From contig NW_026515515.1 in assembly GCF_014898815.1 (NCBI RefSeq), positions 186,001-250,000 on the forward strand: a DNA stretch of 64,000 nucleotides. Reading direction: 5' to 3'. Below are positions 1 through 14,567 of this stretch, piece by piece. Source of the DNA: Panonychus citri. Its lineage: Eukaryota; Arthropoda; Arachnida; Trombidiformes; Tetranychidae. The notes under the pieces are model-generated. The model saw only the letters and a program-made list of their open reading frames with translations, made no database searches and was not told the DNA's origin. Every line of letters starts with the position of its first letter. The stretch's first letter is position 1. The position numbers and the translations under genes are program-made.

Positions 1-800
1 TAAGGAAAACAACCCTTTATTATTGGTATAATTCATGAAAAGGTAAATATTGATTAGATTAAATTTAAAGCAATACAATCTGATTACAGTCAACTGCCAG
101 ATGATGATACTCTCTCTAGAAATAGCTCAAAATTAACAAATTCATTAGCAAATCCAACTTCTATTTATTAATTATCGAGACACTTGATGGGCTTTTCTCA
201 CCAATTTATCCTTGTGAATGGCCAATACTAAATTTAATTATTTTCAAAAATTTTCAAAAAATGATCTATTAACAAAAGTAAACAGTTAAAAGTACAGCTC
301 GACTGCCTTGGTTACAATAGAGACGCTATTTTAAGAGAGTCTCATCAGTTGACTGTTGTTACAATAATCAACTCATCTCAATATTATTTGCAATCAATTG
401 ACTATTTACCTTGCAACTCAAGTGTCAGAGACCAGAAAATTAACCCAATCACCATCACTCTAATTTGATGATACCAACAATTGTGTAACAATTATCAAAC
501 AACAGACAAAATTGATCATAAAAATTAAAGTAGATTATCAATACATTTAATTAACTTTTCACCTTTACGGTAGATGGTAAATTTTATTGATTAGAGAAAA
601 GTTTTACCAATTGAATTAATATTTTCTTTGGGTGTGTACTTTGGGTTTTACTTTTAATAATCAATACGAGACTAAATCAAGAATCAATAAAGTTAATTGT
701 TACATGAAATTGAGTCTCAAACAAACAAATTCTGAAAGTTGATAATTTTTAGAATATCAAATTGATAACTTTCTAATAAACAAAATCATCTTAATTGCAG
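1..800. other. Intron or upstream sequence of kelch gene, no exon seen
   Basis: This is AT-rich sequence with stops in all frames and no recognisable coding stretch. It ends in a splice acceptor (TTAATTGCAG, 791-800) for the first visible kelch exon. That exon begins in mid-codon with kelch sequence, so this stretch is most simply the 3' end of an intron, with the 5' exons to the left of the window. Confidence 0.6.
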
Positions 801-3800
801 GTACATGCATTTGGAGACAAGGTAATTCTGGACCAACTCGATCTAAACCCGGAACTGTGATGCAACCTTCAGGTCGTCGAGCTCATTCAGCAGTTATTTA
901 TAAAGATTCAATGCATATCTATGGTGGTTATCAGGATCTACGAGGGTCATCATCTGAATTATGGTCATTCAATTTGAGTAAGTTCCATTTACCGTTATCC
1001 TTTTCTTAGCACATTAGTTAGCAATACTTACGATTACAAGTAATTTATGAGACAGTTAATTGTTGATAGTTATTAAGTTGTACTTCTTTATGAATAACCT
1101 TTAACAAGGTTAAACTTTTCACAATGACAATTGTATATAAGATAAATTGTTATTATTTACCGCTAATTAAGTTAATCTACAACATAAATTGTCTAACATA
1201 CTAAATTAATCAACTTCGAGTCAACAATTAAAAATTGTTGCGACAATTTGTTGTAATCACCATGTTTCATGTATTATTTTGTATTATTTAGATTACAATT
1301 AGATTATCCTTTCTTACCTTAATTGTTAGTTTATTATTATTTGAATTACAACCTAACAAGATCATCGGATTAGTTTAGTGTCAGGATTATCATTTGTAAT
1401 AATAAATGTTACATCGTATCCTTAAATCTGCTCTGATCACACAATTAGTTAAATTGTCAACTATGAGAAGCTAAAATTTACAGTTTAAGTAATTAATAAT
1501 AGAGCACAATTAATCAATCAGTTGTCAGACATTTTCTCAATATTTATAATCAAAGAAAAGGTTAATTATATGATTGAAATCAATTAACCCACTCGTGATT
1601 GTTTAATAGTATCAATGATTATTTATTACCTTAATCACGAGTCACAATTAGTCAAATAAATTAGATGATATTTATGGCAATATAATTATTAATTGCTGAA
1701 ACTGTATCAGTTAATCATGTAAGATGAATAAGCACAATTTAAGTTAATCATAAGCTAGTACAACAGTTTAAAAGAAGCAATCAAAAATTAGTATCCTGGT
1801 TAATCAAAATGAAAAACTTCAACCAATTAAATTGATCAACAATCAAAACTGATTGCAATTTGTTGTAACCCCAAGTGCAACGAAAATCTAATCCTGTGGA
1901 TTATTTAATTGTATCAAATGAACAAACTTAATCCATGTTAATATGATAAACGTATTTAAAAGTGATTAGCAAAGGTAATCAACTTTTAATCAAATCTAAT
2001 GAGGCTATTGACATTAAAATCATTCAAAATTGATTATATATTTTTTGTTCATTCTCATTGGAAAGGCAAAGTTCACCTTTAATTGATCTGTCCAGTAGTT
2101 GGTCAGTTAACATGATTATTGAACCATATTAATGAATTGAATTGACATTTGATTCCCAAAGCAAAGGGATTTTTACTTATGTTCACTAACATGAGAAAAA
2201 AAGAGTCACCATGAAATTGTGATGATCATCAGAGTATCACCATGATATTAACAAGAATGTAATAGCCGATGAAAACTCCTTTGAGTAAAATTAATGTCCA
2301 CCCAAGCTTAAAGATGACCATTCAATTTGATCGGAAGAAAAGTTCAGCAAATGTTTCATTCATCGATACAAAATAACCATGAAAGAGAAAAAAATATAAT
2401 TCTAGTTACATCATAATCGATATTATGTCATTATTACCACTTCCTTGTTTATCATGTCGACTACGTGGTTGAGATCAGTTCATCTTTTCCAATAATAATA
2501 AATCAAAATTTAAAAATTCGAACTCAATTTCGAATTTTCTTTTTTCATTAAACTGAAATCGCTTTCATTTTTCATTTGACATTAGATTATTAGTTTCTTC
2601 TTCTTCTTCTTTGCCATATTATTCATTCTGTCAGAATGTCAACTTTCAATTCTGATCACATTCTGAATCTAGAAAATTCTGTGTTCAAAATCATCGAATC
2701 GAAATTCAATCATAAGGAATGATAATCAATGGGCTGAGAATGACAATCAACGCCTTCTTGATTATCGCCACCATTTAGATTAATTTGATTCTGTCATTTA
2801 CAAGAAAAAAGCGTTTGAAACAATTTATTGATCCACTTGATTATCTTGATGATTATGCAAATTATCAAGAGTAATAATCATTAGAATTTAGTTGAATTCA
2901 AATGAGCACTCAGTTTAGTATTTCCATAGTTTATCATGAGTAATTTGAAACAAGGTCAGTTTCTGGTCATCATCATGACATAATTTTTCATCTTGATTGT
3001 TAATTGTAATCATTTGATTTCTGGTTTAACACAATCAAAGAGTAACCAAAAAAAACAGTTAAGTGATTTTTTCTTGCACCAAAAGTAACAATTCATCATT
3101 AACTGAACCGTTAACAGGCCAGAAACTGAATCAAAATTCAGTAACATGAGATAGTCATGAGATTACAGACCATTTAACAATAAAGAATCAAGTAAACAAC
3201 AAAATAAAAACTTTTTCCAATTCAGTGAAACAATTTGAAAACACTAAATTGTAACCATAACAGTTAATATTTAACAGTTAACTTAGAATTAGATTATCAT
3301 TTATAATCAATTGAAATTGTGATAATCAAATTAAAGATTAACAATCTTGAAATGGAAAAGTTAATCAGATAGATGAGTTTCTGTTATGATAAAAGTTTCT
3401 CAACATTTTGCTCGTAGTAGTTTCATGAAACTATCATGATACCAATGGAGATTCTTGAATCTGTTTTGATTAGCTTTCTATTCACCACCATGTTTCCTCT
3501 GGAATATTTTTTAATATTTTATCATGTAATCAACAAGAATATAAATATAAATGAATCGTTTTCCATTGCTGGTTAAACATGAGAATCGAGACAGAAAAAA
3601 GTGTGATAATATTTTCGAGCCTTGGAAACAATTTATCATATAAACGATGAAAACAAATGAAAAAAAAAGTTCTGGATTCTGATTGATCATCAGTCATCCT
3701 GAAACTTTTCATCCTTGTTTAAACATGGAAATAAGTTATCAGTTTTTTTGCTATTGTTGCTATTTTAATATCAACATATATTTTAAATCATTGAACATGG

Positions 3801-6800
3801 TTAGTAACAAGTAACGGTAATTTAAATGTGTCACAATCAATTCAAATATTTACACAATCAGCTGAACTTTTTGAGTTGTGATCATCCATTCAGGTAAAGG
3901 TAAAGAAGACGATTAAGTGATTAAGGTTGGAAAGGATAAACATTTTCATTTACATATAAATCCTATTCAAATTAATCATGTTGACATTGATAATCTGGTC
4001 GAGAAATTGATTAATCTGATTGGATTTAGGTTTTAATCAATTATTATCATCACCATGAATCAAAGATGTAAGGATTAATCAATCAAATCTCAATTTGGTG
4101 ATGATAATAATAAATAATCGAGTCAGTGATAACATTTTCATTTTCTCATCCTATTAACCATCAGAATCCTATCACAATCAAAGTGAATCAGTTAATAATA
4201 ATCAATATCAAGACATAGTTGATAGATAATTAATCAAACATGATGAATGAAATTCAGACATAATCATATCAAAGATGAGTTTTTGTTTCAAAGGTTAAAT
4301 TGTTCACATAAATTGGTGTTTTTAGACTTGGGAAATTTTAAATTAATTGAAAACAATTAATCAATTGCAATTGATTAATTTGGTGATGATAATGAAAAGG
4401 TTTGTTTGCTAAATTGTTTGGGTTAAATAATGGATACTCTGAGTTTCTCAAATATCTCATTTTGCTGTTTTATGTTATTGTTGTGGACACATTAAGATGC
4501 TCGGAACGTATTATGATGATGATGATGATGATAAAAAAGAGGAGTGAAAGATGAGATGATGATGGGAATGAATTAAGGATGATAATGGGAGAGGTTAAGT
4601 TGTGAAAAATAAGAAAAGGAAGAGGAAAAAAAATATAAGATGAAGACTTTTGGTCAATATGCTGGAAGAAGAGGAGGAACCATTGAGAGATCAGGGAGGA
4701 ATATCAAATATTATGTAAGTCTTATTGATGATGATGGAAGATAATGATGAAGATATCGGTGTTTTAGTCAGCATCATGTACATCTTTCATCATCATCATG
4801 AATGATGATTGGAATATGATGAAGAGCATAAAGGTAGAAAAAAGAAATATTTAAGAAAAAAAAGTAAAGATGTGATTCAGTGTATTCGAGGATGAAGATA
4901 TTGCAAGTGCACAATCTCATTGGATCAATGAGAGGATGAAGATGAAAGTGAACAGGAAGATGATACATACAGAGGATGATGATAATTCTCATCATTTTTT
5001 CTCTCTCTCCGAAAGATGAGGAGGAAAATAATAATTCAATGTATTTCAAGGTGCAATTCAACTGTTCCCCTGCAATTGTAAATCTCTGGCGGTTTTTTCT
5101 TCTTCACTATAAAGTTATTCTCTTCATCTGTTATCATCATCATCTTTTCCTCCTCTTACTTTCGCTTCTCATCTTCATCATCATCATCCGAGCGAATACA
5201 AATACATCTCTCTCTCTCTCTCTCTCTCGCTCTTTATTTCATCTTCAAACCTTTTTAATAAACTAAATGGAAACAATATGTTAATGGCCTTTTTTTGTTC
5301 CTAATATCATTCAGTTGTGTTGATTGTGAATCATGATGATAATGATGATGAAGAATAAGAGAAAAAGAAACTATTCTTGAAAGATTAAATCAGAAGAATT
5401 TGAAAGATGAAGGAAAAAGAATGAGATTCATGGGAATGTTTGATACACAATTTTCTATTCGAGAGATTAGAATAGGAATTAAATTATATCAAAGACAAGA
5501 GATTTTTCTATTTTCTTGTTGGTCTGAAAAAAGAAAATAAAATCAATTTCAAAGAGATTTTTAACCCTGAAACGATCGGTACAATTTTCCATACATTCAG
5601 AGGGTTAGAAAATCTTTCACAATTAAATCTCTGGATAAGATAATCATTAGGCAACAGAATAGGAGCCTTGAGGCTTATATAAGATGGAAGAGAGAAAAGG
5701 AGAAAGGAAGACTGGAAAAGAGGAATTGAAGCTGAAATCAAACAAGAACAGGGAAGTGAAATGATTGGGAGTTTGATGTTATATGGAAAAATATGGAGGT
5801 TGACAAGAAGAGGGAGTGGGGAGGAAAAGGAAGGAGGAAGAGAGAAAGAAGGTGAGAAGAATAAAAAGAAGATGAAAGAGAGAGAAAAGTGTGGATGGAT
5901 CATCGCCAAAATTATATCTTTGGGTATAGAATTTTATACATCTAAAGAAAACGATAAATGACAAAGAGAGAAAATCATCATTAGAAAGAATGAAAAGAGC
6001 AAAATGATAGAGAAAAAGAGAAGCTTGAGAGAGAGAGAGAGAGAGGAAAAGACTAAAGAATGATTCAGATGATGGAGAAAAAGAGAAGCCTTGAAATGAA
6101 GCTCTTCCATTTTTCCTCGGCAGAAAAGGAAGAGGAAAAAATCACTTGGTAATCACTATTTTCAGGTTACTCTGGTTAAATTAGTCTAAATATAACCTTT
6201 GCCTTCATCATCTTTGCCTGGGTTAACATTGATACAGTCAAATTGGGTTGAATGTAGTAATCAAATCAGTTCTTTTGATATCTAATAGTTGATAGTATTT
6301 GTTATCAACTGAATAGCCAATGGAAAACATAATAATAATAATGTTATCAATGGTATTATTGATTGTATAATAATAATCATCTCCTTTCATGGTCATGAAG
6401 CTGAAACGATAAGAGAGAAAGAGAGAGGAAAAGAAAATCTAAAATAAATGAATATGATTGCGATTTGGAAATATTAATGATGACTAACAAAATTGTTAAC
6501 AATTTACCTTTAATTATGATTAACAGATTTGGAGCAATGGCATCTAGTTAGCTGTTCACTTCGATGTTCTGAACAACCTTCACCAAGACATTCACATTCA
6601 GCGATAGTTCATGAAAACTGCATGTGGATCTACGGAGGAATGACTGATCTCCAAGAGAAAGGTGATTTCTGGAAATGGAATTTCGGTAAGAATCAACTTA
6701 ATGAACATCTATTAATATATTCTAGAGATAAATAATTTAATTCAATTACTTATCTAAAGGTTTTTGATTAAAAAGAAAAGAGAATATAAGAAAAACAAAA

Positions 6801-9800
6801 AGTTCAATCGATTCCAATTTCCATTGAGAATAAAATGTTCACGAAAACCAAAATGATTCCTTGTTGTTATTCACCATGAAACGAAAAGAAAGATTTAAGT
6901 GGAAATAGTTAATCGACAATTTAACGTTAACACAAGATCATTAATCTTTAAGGAAAAGAAAGTTATGAATTAAAAAGAAATAAGAAGAAAATAATAATAA
7001 TATTAGAGAACTAGAATGAGAATATAATAGTAAATAACTAATGATCATCATGATGGAAAAGACAAAGAAAATGTTAATGGTAAATAGAGAGTATAATTGG
7101 GTAATTGCAATATATCAATTCTTTAACTGATATGATCAATAATCTTTCTTCTTGTTAGATTAAACTTATTGTTACTGATTAACTGTTAATACTTTTGATT
7201 AGCATCATTAGAGATTTACAAGTTTGTAATAATCAAAGGAAACAATCAGTTAATCACAAGAGAGACATTGTGATCTCAAGGTGATGGAAACAGTTACTTA
7301 CCTTTTATAATGTGAAACCAATTGGATTATTTGGTCAATTTATTGATCATAATCAACCAATTCACTTGTTTCATTTTGATTTGATTTAGTTAATAACAAG
7401 GAATCAACGAGAAAATGTAATAATGATAATAAAACGTTCAGTTAATTGTATAGTTACTATTAAACCGGAACATGTAATCATCAAGTGAACATTAATTTTG
7501 CCACTGCCATGTTAACCCTTTCATCCAGTTTGTGCTTTAGTTTTTATATGGAAAAGCATTTAACTTGTTATACCTATTGGAATATTTTTAATTATCTTTT
7601 CAGTTATAATTAGTTTTTAATCTATTGTTTTGTTTTTCGTTTCTCTCTCTCTACAGAATTGTCTCAATGGAGTAAAGTTAAATGTAGTAAAGGACCAGGT
7701 AATCTTCATAGTCACAGTGCGATCAAAGCTTTTGGTTGTATGTTTATTTTTGGTGGTGAAAAAAATGGTCAATTGTTACAAGACTTGTGGCGATTTCATT
7801 TTGGTAATTAGACTGATTGTTTCTTCACCTGATTTGTTATTTACATCACTGTTTTTATTGTTCGTTTTTTTTATTAGGTACAAATTGCTGGGAGAAGATT
7901 AATATTGTAGGTTTAATGCCAAATCCTCGTTGTCGTCATACTGCTGTTGCTAATCCCTGTGCGGAAATTGATGATTGGGATAAAGAGGAACACAAAAGTA
8001 TCGGTCGAACACAATCAAAGTCAAGTTATGCTTTAAGTAAATCAACGTCCAAATCAAGTAATTTAATGCCACCCAAATCAATCTCAATGTGCTTTGGCTC
8101 CAATCAAATTCAGGAGACTCCTTTACATGAACCCAATAATCTTAATAAGTCAAAGGGTAACAGTGATACCAACGCCAACACCTCAAACAACAACAACAAC
8201 AACAACAATAGTAATCATACCAACAATTCAAGCAAAAATAATCTAAATCAAAGTAGCACCAAAAACAATAACAATCGAAATAAAATTAAATCAGCTAAAT
8301 TTCGAGTTCATCCGATGAAATTATGTTCCAAGGAAAGTTTCACAATATCGGACGATGAAGATGGTCAAGAGGGTCAAGATGAAAATGATGAAAATGGAGC
8401 AAATAATGGACAAAATAAACAGAATAAAATGAGGTAAGAAATTGGAAAAATATTCTATTCTTTTCTCTTCCTATTCTATCAATTGTATTTATCTTCTATT
8501 CTGATAATTGTTTTAAATTAATGAGAATCGAGAGAGATTAAGAGTTAAATAGAACAAAGTTTCTACTGAATCTCCATCTCACGAGAATAGTTGCCTTAGG
8601 AATCATCGATTTTCTCATCCTCTGTCTCTTGGAGACAATTAAATTATTGTCTAACGATTAATGATTAAGATCTGATGGTGAATTCGTTGAGAAACAAAAA
8701 GTCAACATTTATCGACTTTACCAAGGCCAAAATCTTGAGAAATTTTTTGTAGTTCAGTCAACGATAATGGTCAATGGTCTTTACTTTATTTTTCCTTGAC
8801 CCTGATAAGTTTTACTACACTGTACTTTTCTTTTCTTGATCAATAAGGAATCGTATTCGTGTATTTATCATTGTAATCTCTCAGATTTCATCTCATGTTA
8901 CTGATGTTATTGTAAATCATCATGACGATCATCATAGTAACATTCAATTCAGTACAATTATCATGATGAAATTTGAAACGTTTCCACTTTCCCTTTAATG
9001 ATTGTCACCATGAAAATGATAACGAAATCAGATAATCTCAACATTTACCCCTGAAAGGATTAGATAATCTCTTCACTCTGATGATCATAATCTATTCATA
9101 TTCTGATGAAAAATCATTTGAGAAAATCAAATTTACAGTTATAATGAAAATAAAAAAAAACTCAAAACAACCTTATATGGAACCTTGATTTTTATGGTTC
9201 CATGGATTAACGATTAATTCTGATTCATGGTCGAAAAAGATTCAAGCTGAGTCTTGTTATCACATGAAAAATCATTAAAGTAACTGCATGAAAATCACAA
9301 AGGCAAAAAGCGAAGGATAGAAACATGATGTTCATGTATCGTAGTAATTAAAGATAATTATTATCGTCATTAATTATCCCAGCTTATTATCATCATCATC
9401 ATTAGCATCATTCCAATGGAAACATTTTCACCTTTAACGATTAATTTATTGATGATGATGAAGAAGATGAAATGAGAAGAAAAGGAAAAATAAGAAACCG
9501 ATAAATCCCATGAAAACTCAGAGATGAACAAAGAAAGAAACAGTTATCTTATTATCCATTGATTTTAACATGATATCCTCAGAGAACTGATTTACATAAT
9601 CATCTTATGTCACCCAAAGTTTTCTCAGTGTAAATATTATTGTCGATGATTCTTCATGCTGTTTTCTTGTTGTGGTGTTTTATTCATAAAGTGTATCTTA
9701 TTCATCGTTTGTATTACTCAGTGTTAGACAAAACTAAAGGAGATACATGATGAAATTATCTGAGTAAATATACAGAACCACAGGAAAAAAAAAGTTTTTC

Positions 9801-12800
9801 ATTTCCCTGGTGAATTCTGAAAGAGATGTAACAAGAATCCTTCCTGAACCTTTTACCATTACACTTTACAGGTAGTCAAATTTGAGAAATGCTCAAATGT
9901 TATAGATTAGCTTTTTGTTTTTCGCTGGAAAAATTGAGCTTTACAATTGATTGCGATGTTTGAAATTACACCTTGCGAATGAAAGTTTAAGGTTGTGATA
10001 AAAGATGAGGATGATTATCAAGATACAAGATAAGTTGCTAACTGAATTATGTTCCCAGGGAGTGAATGAATAACATGGAGAGGGGAAGATGAAGAAAGAA
10101 GAGGAAATTGTATCTTCTAAGAGTATTATCACTCACATCTTCTTCCTCATCTTCATCCTCATCATCTTGAAATCACTATGATAATGATTCTGTTGATGAT
10201 GATGAGTTTTTTTCCCTTTTGATGAGATTACATGTTCTCTTTCCTTACCTGCCTCCATGTTGAGTAAATTGATTGTTGAAGAGATTCAATAATAAATATA
10301 TACTCCACAGATATCACCATGTAACCATGATGAATCCAGGTAACAGAAATGTAATAACATCAAGAATGAAGGGAAGGAAACATTGAAAAAGAGTAAGAAT
10401 CAAGTTGTTACCATTAGGTAGTAGATGAATTTACCTGTGGATCCTATGGAGTCAATAAAAATAAACTTGGAGTTTGTTTATTGTACAAATGAAGATTTAT
10501 GAGATTACATGGGAACGTGAACTTTTTTCACGATTTTATTACTTATTTTGACATGGAAGACAAGGAATATAATTCAGGATCCTCGTGGATATTTGAAAAA
10601 ATAAAATTGAACATTAACATCATTTACCATTGAACTTTGCCTGAAGGCTTTTGCTCATCATATTATAATCATGAGGAAAAATCATTCAGATTTTGGAAAC
10701 TTTGTTGAAGAAGAAGAAAAAAAAAGTTACAATCTTGTTGAAATCAAGTTGATTCTGTTGGTTAAGGAAATGATCCGGTAAATATAACATGATAAATGTT
10801 CATCTTCATGAAGTATCTTCTTGAGTAGAAAATATATCAAATATTGATATGATTTTATAGAGGAATCAAAGAGAATGGTTTAACTAATGGGAACATGATG
10901 ATCACCATTAACTTCATGAACATTCAAGTTGAAAATTCTGGTGAAGGGAAAGTGAAGGAGAAAAACTTTTCCATCACTTTTTTTAAGGGATTTACATGGT
11001 TCTTGGTGATGAGTAACATCTTGTTCCTATCATTGAGTTTTAATGGTATGGGAAAGATGAACCATCAGAATCAATTTAAAAGCAATTTATTTACACCAAA
11101 CTAATGATCTTGTGTCATTTCTGATGCTCAGTAATTGTAACAACTACGAAACAATTCAATCCTTAATAAATTTTGTCTCTCAATGTTTACAGAAGCTCAT
11201 TGATTGTTATCAAATGTTGAATAATAAAAATGAAGGTTAATTGTGTTTACATTTTCCAAATTTCAATCGATTCAATTCTCAATTTTTGATCAACTATCTC
11301 TTGATTGTTTACCTTTCAAGCTGCAAAACTAAATTCGACAAATAATCAATCGATTAAATCGATAAATCAATCTACATATGACAGAGAATAAGATCTTTTT
11401 TTTAATAAAAAGAAACTCGATTCTTTCTAATTACCTTAATCTACTTTTAATTTTCGATTGTTCATAATTTTGATCTATTTTCTTATTGCTTGTTTTTCTT
11501 TCTCTCCAGGAAATCGTTGAAGGACAAAATATCTTCGAGTCGATTGGTTCGTAGTATATCATCAAGTAGTTACAATATTTTACACAATCAGGCCAATGGT
11601 TATTCTGAGAATGGTAATAATAAAATTCAAGTGGAAAATTTAACTCAACAATCAAGTATTGATGGAAAATCAATACTCAATGGAAACAAGAGAATCAATA
11701 ACATGAATAATTTCCATCAGAATTCAGTGGGTGAAGAGGATGATGATTTGGTTGACGATGATGATGAAGATGAAGAAGTGGCTGTGGTGGATAAGGATGA
11801 TGCTCATAGTGGTGATGAATTTGAATGTGACCTCGACCTTTTACAAATGTGTAAAAGTCAAAGTTCTGAGCCCGTTTTAGAGACTCATCATGATTTTGTT
11901 GTTCGAAAACGAATCGAAGGAGTTTTAAGATATGGTACAAAAGTTCGACCCAAATCTGAAGTATTAGAAGGTCTTTTTCACCTTGAATCTTTATTAGAAC
12001 ATGGTGAATATGATATTCCACCTTCATCATCAAATGGTGGTAATGGTAATGTTTGCTGTTCGGATGTGGGCTGTTCAATTCGAGGTGGACATCGAAATAA
12101 GATGATAAATAAACGTCACACTGTAAGTGAATCGATGAGTTATTATTCACTTTGTTTTCCGTCTCCACCTTTTGCCCGTCGAATCGAATCGCCGGTGGAA
12201 ACATCAGCTGATACTCCAAATGGAAGTTCAATCAATGATGATGAAGATACAAGTTCAACTTCCGTAACCACAAATCATGATAATGGATCAACAACAAGTC
12301 ACTCAATCAGTAAAGATGATTACAATAAGATAATGATCGATGGCGATTCAATGATAATCGAGACTCATTATCGAGAGCCAATTTATGATAATCATCAGCT
12401 TCGTCCAACATCAAATCAACAGCAACAGCAACAACAACAACAACAACCATCATCATCTTCAAATACAACAAACAATTTAAATCAATCAGAATCTATTCAC
12501 TTTGATGATCATTTTTACAAAGCTTTAGCATCACCCGCCGATGCTATCGCAAGGACAAGCGGCTATAACTCATCGGCCACTTTGTACACACCAAGTATAG
12601 AGAGTCAAGGTTTACCTCATTCAGTTTCCCACTCTTCGGGTTATCATTCATTCACCGAAGATTCATTTGACCCACCCTCCTCGTCTTCTGTATACAATCC
12701 TTTCCATCAACATCCTCATCATCCACCTCCACTTCCTCCTCATCATTACCAACAACAACAACAACAACAACATGGACCACAACATCACCCAACGATATCA

Positions 12801-13319
12801 ACTTCTACTTCGACATCATTTGTACCACGACGAATATCTCGTCTTCCTCGTGACAATTCATCATTCGAATTGAAACAATTATCATCTCTGCCTTTCCCCA
12901 AACAACCAGCATCAACCACAATCGACACTTCAACTGGTTTCAATGTTCGATTGAGTAAAGATATTCGATCGCGTGCCCGTGAACGAGCTTCTCTTCGTGG
13001 ACAATCGTGCAATCAAAATCCAACCACAATCAATTCAACATCAACTTCCACCACCAATGGTTCAAATTTCAACGATAATTTAACGCCAACCGGTGAAAAA
13101 CTTAACGATAACAATCAAGAACTCTGGCAAAAAGCCAATGTGATAAAAGAAGATGCAATTTCCAGTTCACCAAATTCCCGGAAATGGTCATCTCACTCTC
13201 CATCTCGGAGTAAAGTTAATCATCACCAACTTTGCATGTTTGTCTTTGGAGGCAAAGAATTGACCAATGGTCAACACATGTATAAACAGCCAATTTCAGT
13301 CTGGAAATTTTACATTTGA
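801..13319 (+). CDS. Kelch-repeat protein with large disordered insert (5' partial)
   Basis: Five exons join in phase: 801-977, 6527-6685, 7657-7803, 7878-8433 and 11510-13319 (stop TGA). They encode the last 948 residues; the start lies outside the window. The first four exons carry four consecutive kelch blades, each with the G-G doublet and aromatic spacing: RRAHSAVIYKDSMHIYGGY, RHSHSAIVHENCMWIYGG, LHSHSAIKAFGCMFIFGGE, and a fourth starting W-E-K with PRCRHTAV. About 700 low-complexity residues follow (N-rich near 8190-8260, acidic, poly-Q near 12418-12446, H/P-rich, S/T-rich). The protein then ends with one more kelch strand, LCMFVFGGKE...SVWKF, which may close the propeller. Introns are phase 1 except the last, which is phase 2. 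Kelch propellers bind proteins, often actin or E3-ligase clients. The blade wording resembles the scruin-like family (Drosophila slim), but that is recall, so I give no symbol. Confidence 0.85.
978..6526 (+). other. Large intron of kelch gene
   Basis: This is 5.5 kb between kelch exons (donor GTAAGT at 978, acceptor TTAACAG ending 6526). It holds ATC/TGA-rich low-complexity DNA, a CT microsatellite (5207-5228) and a GA tract (about 6027-6045). The open frames around 4774-5964 are compositional, rich in F/L/S or K/E, and mirrored on the opposite strand. I see no gene. Confidence 0.7.
5207..5228. repeat. (TC)n microsatellite
   Basis: An uninterrupted TC dinucleotide run of about 11 units inside the first large kelch intron. 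Confidence 0.9.
8434..11509 (+). other. Last intron of kelch gene
   Basis: The donor AG|GTAAGA is at 8434 and the acceptor TCTCTCCAG ends at 11509. The 3.1 kb between are AT-rich with no coding signal. The splice joins AG to G to give an arginine codon and keeps the frame into the final exon. Confidence 0.7.
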
Positions 13320-13378
13320 ATTATAATCAATTAGATTAATTAACTGAAACAATGAATCAATCATAATCTATTCATCTG

Positions 13379-13435
<57 letters not shown>

Positions 13436-14567
13436 TCAATTAGCTAATTAAAAAAAAAGTAAACTGCCAATTAATTCCTACGGAATTAAACTTAAGATAT
13501 AAATGGAAACATGCAAAGTTTTCGTGTCCACTACTCAATTTTACTGGACATCAAAATAATTCTCATAATTTTCTTCTTCTTCTTCGTAATTAACTGTGCA
13601 TTCCAACAATTAAAATAACCTACAAAGACAATTTAATCACATCAAAATCTGGAACATATTCACATCATAATCACACAACTTTATCAACTAATTTTTTGGA
13701 AGAAACTTTTTTTCAATCGTATATATTATTATGTATACAATATATATTAATATAATTAATTATCTACAATTATAATGATCATTTTGATTATTCTTAATCA
13801 ACACACAATTAAAATGTATACTCACCTTTTCTAGTCAGATTCTTGAAAAATCTGAGGTGAAAATTAATTTTTAACGAAAAATAAAACAATAGAAACATTG
13901 AATATCTAAATTGAAAACAATTAATAAAACATCAACAATTAACTCGCTTTCAAATATAATATAATCTTCTAATACTTTACAATCAATATGAAACTCAATT
14001 AAACTGTGATTAGATTGATGAGACAATCGAGTTAACATTTCCTTCATTTTAAATTTACTATTAATTGTGATTGATGCTTGATGATTGATCATAATTAACT
14101 CTCCAGGTTGATTACTCAAATTTTTCGAGTTTTAATTGATTGGAAATTTTTGATTGTCAAATGTTCAAAAGAGTCCAACATTTCGTATCCTTTGAATTTG
14201 AGTTACAGTTTCATCATCAATTTAGATTGCGAAGATGTTTAGATTTGTAATTAATGTTTTTAATTTCTCATTTTCTGGTTGTAACAATGATGATTATGAA
14301 TGATGAATGATGTTGGTGGTAAAGGAATCAAAATATGTGTCCAGTCAAATTATTATACAAATTGTCGTGTTGATTAGATGAGAATGGAATTAGATTATCA
14401 GTGGAGTGACTATTTTCCAGAGCAACAAATTTTTGGATCTTCTTGTGGTCAGTTAAAGGGAAGGAAAATTAGAAATATTAGACAATTGAGTGAAGGCTAA
14501 ACAGCGTAAGGTTATGACATTGGAAAGGGTCAGATTTTTGTACAAGAACTTTTTCTTTTTACATAAA
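13320..14567. other. Convergent intergenic region between kelch gene and TM2D2
   Basis: Two genes meet tail to tail here. The stretch contains a long TC microsatellite and AT-rich sequence expected to hold both 3' UTRs. I see no canonical AATAAA on the plus strand close to the kelch stop; an ATTAAA variant lies at 13485-13490. No convincing coding sequence is present. Confidence 0.6.
13383..13433. repeat. (TC)n microsatellite, about 25 units
   Basis: A pure TC run starting 64 bp after the kelch stop codon, probably within its 3' UTR. Together with the tract at 49747 it is one of the two longest in the window. Confidence 0.95.

Noticed and set aside
4774..5266. Overlapping open frames on both strands (95 and 96 aa)
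   Set aside because: They come from ATC/TC low-complexity sequence inside a kelch intron. The encoded strings are H/I/L/S runs without domain character.
5508..5964. 133-aa minus frame and plus-strand K/E-rich frame
   Set aside because: Mirror images of purine-rich AGGAAG sequence. No splice or start context and no recognisable motif.
11695..12231. 178-aa minus-strand frame
   Set aside because: Antisense shadow of the kelch-protein final exon; its H/Y-rich composition comes from ATG/GAT repeats on the sense strand.
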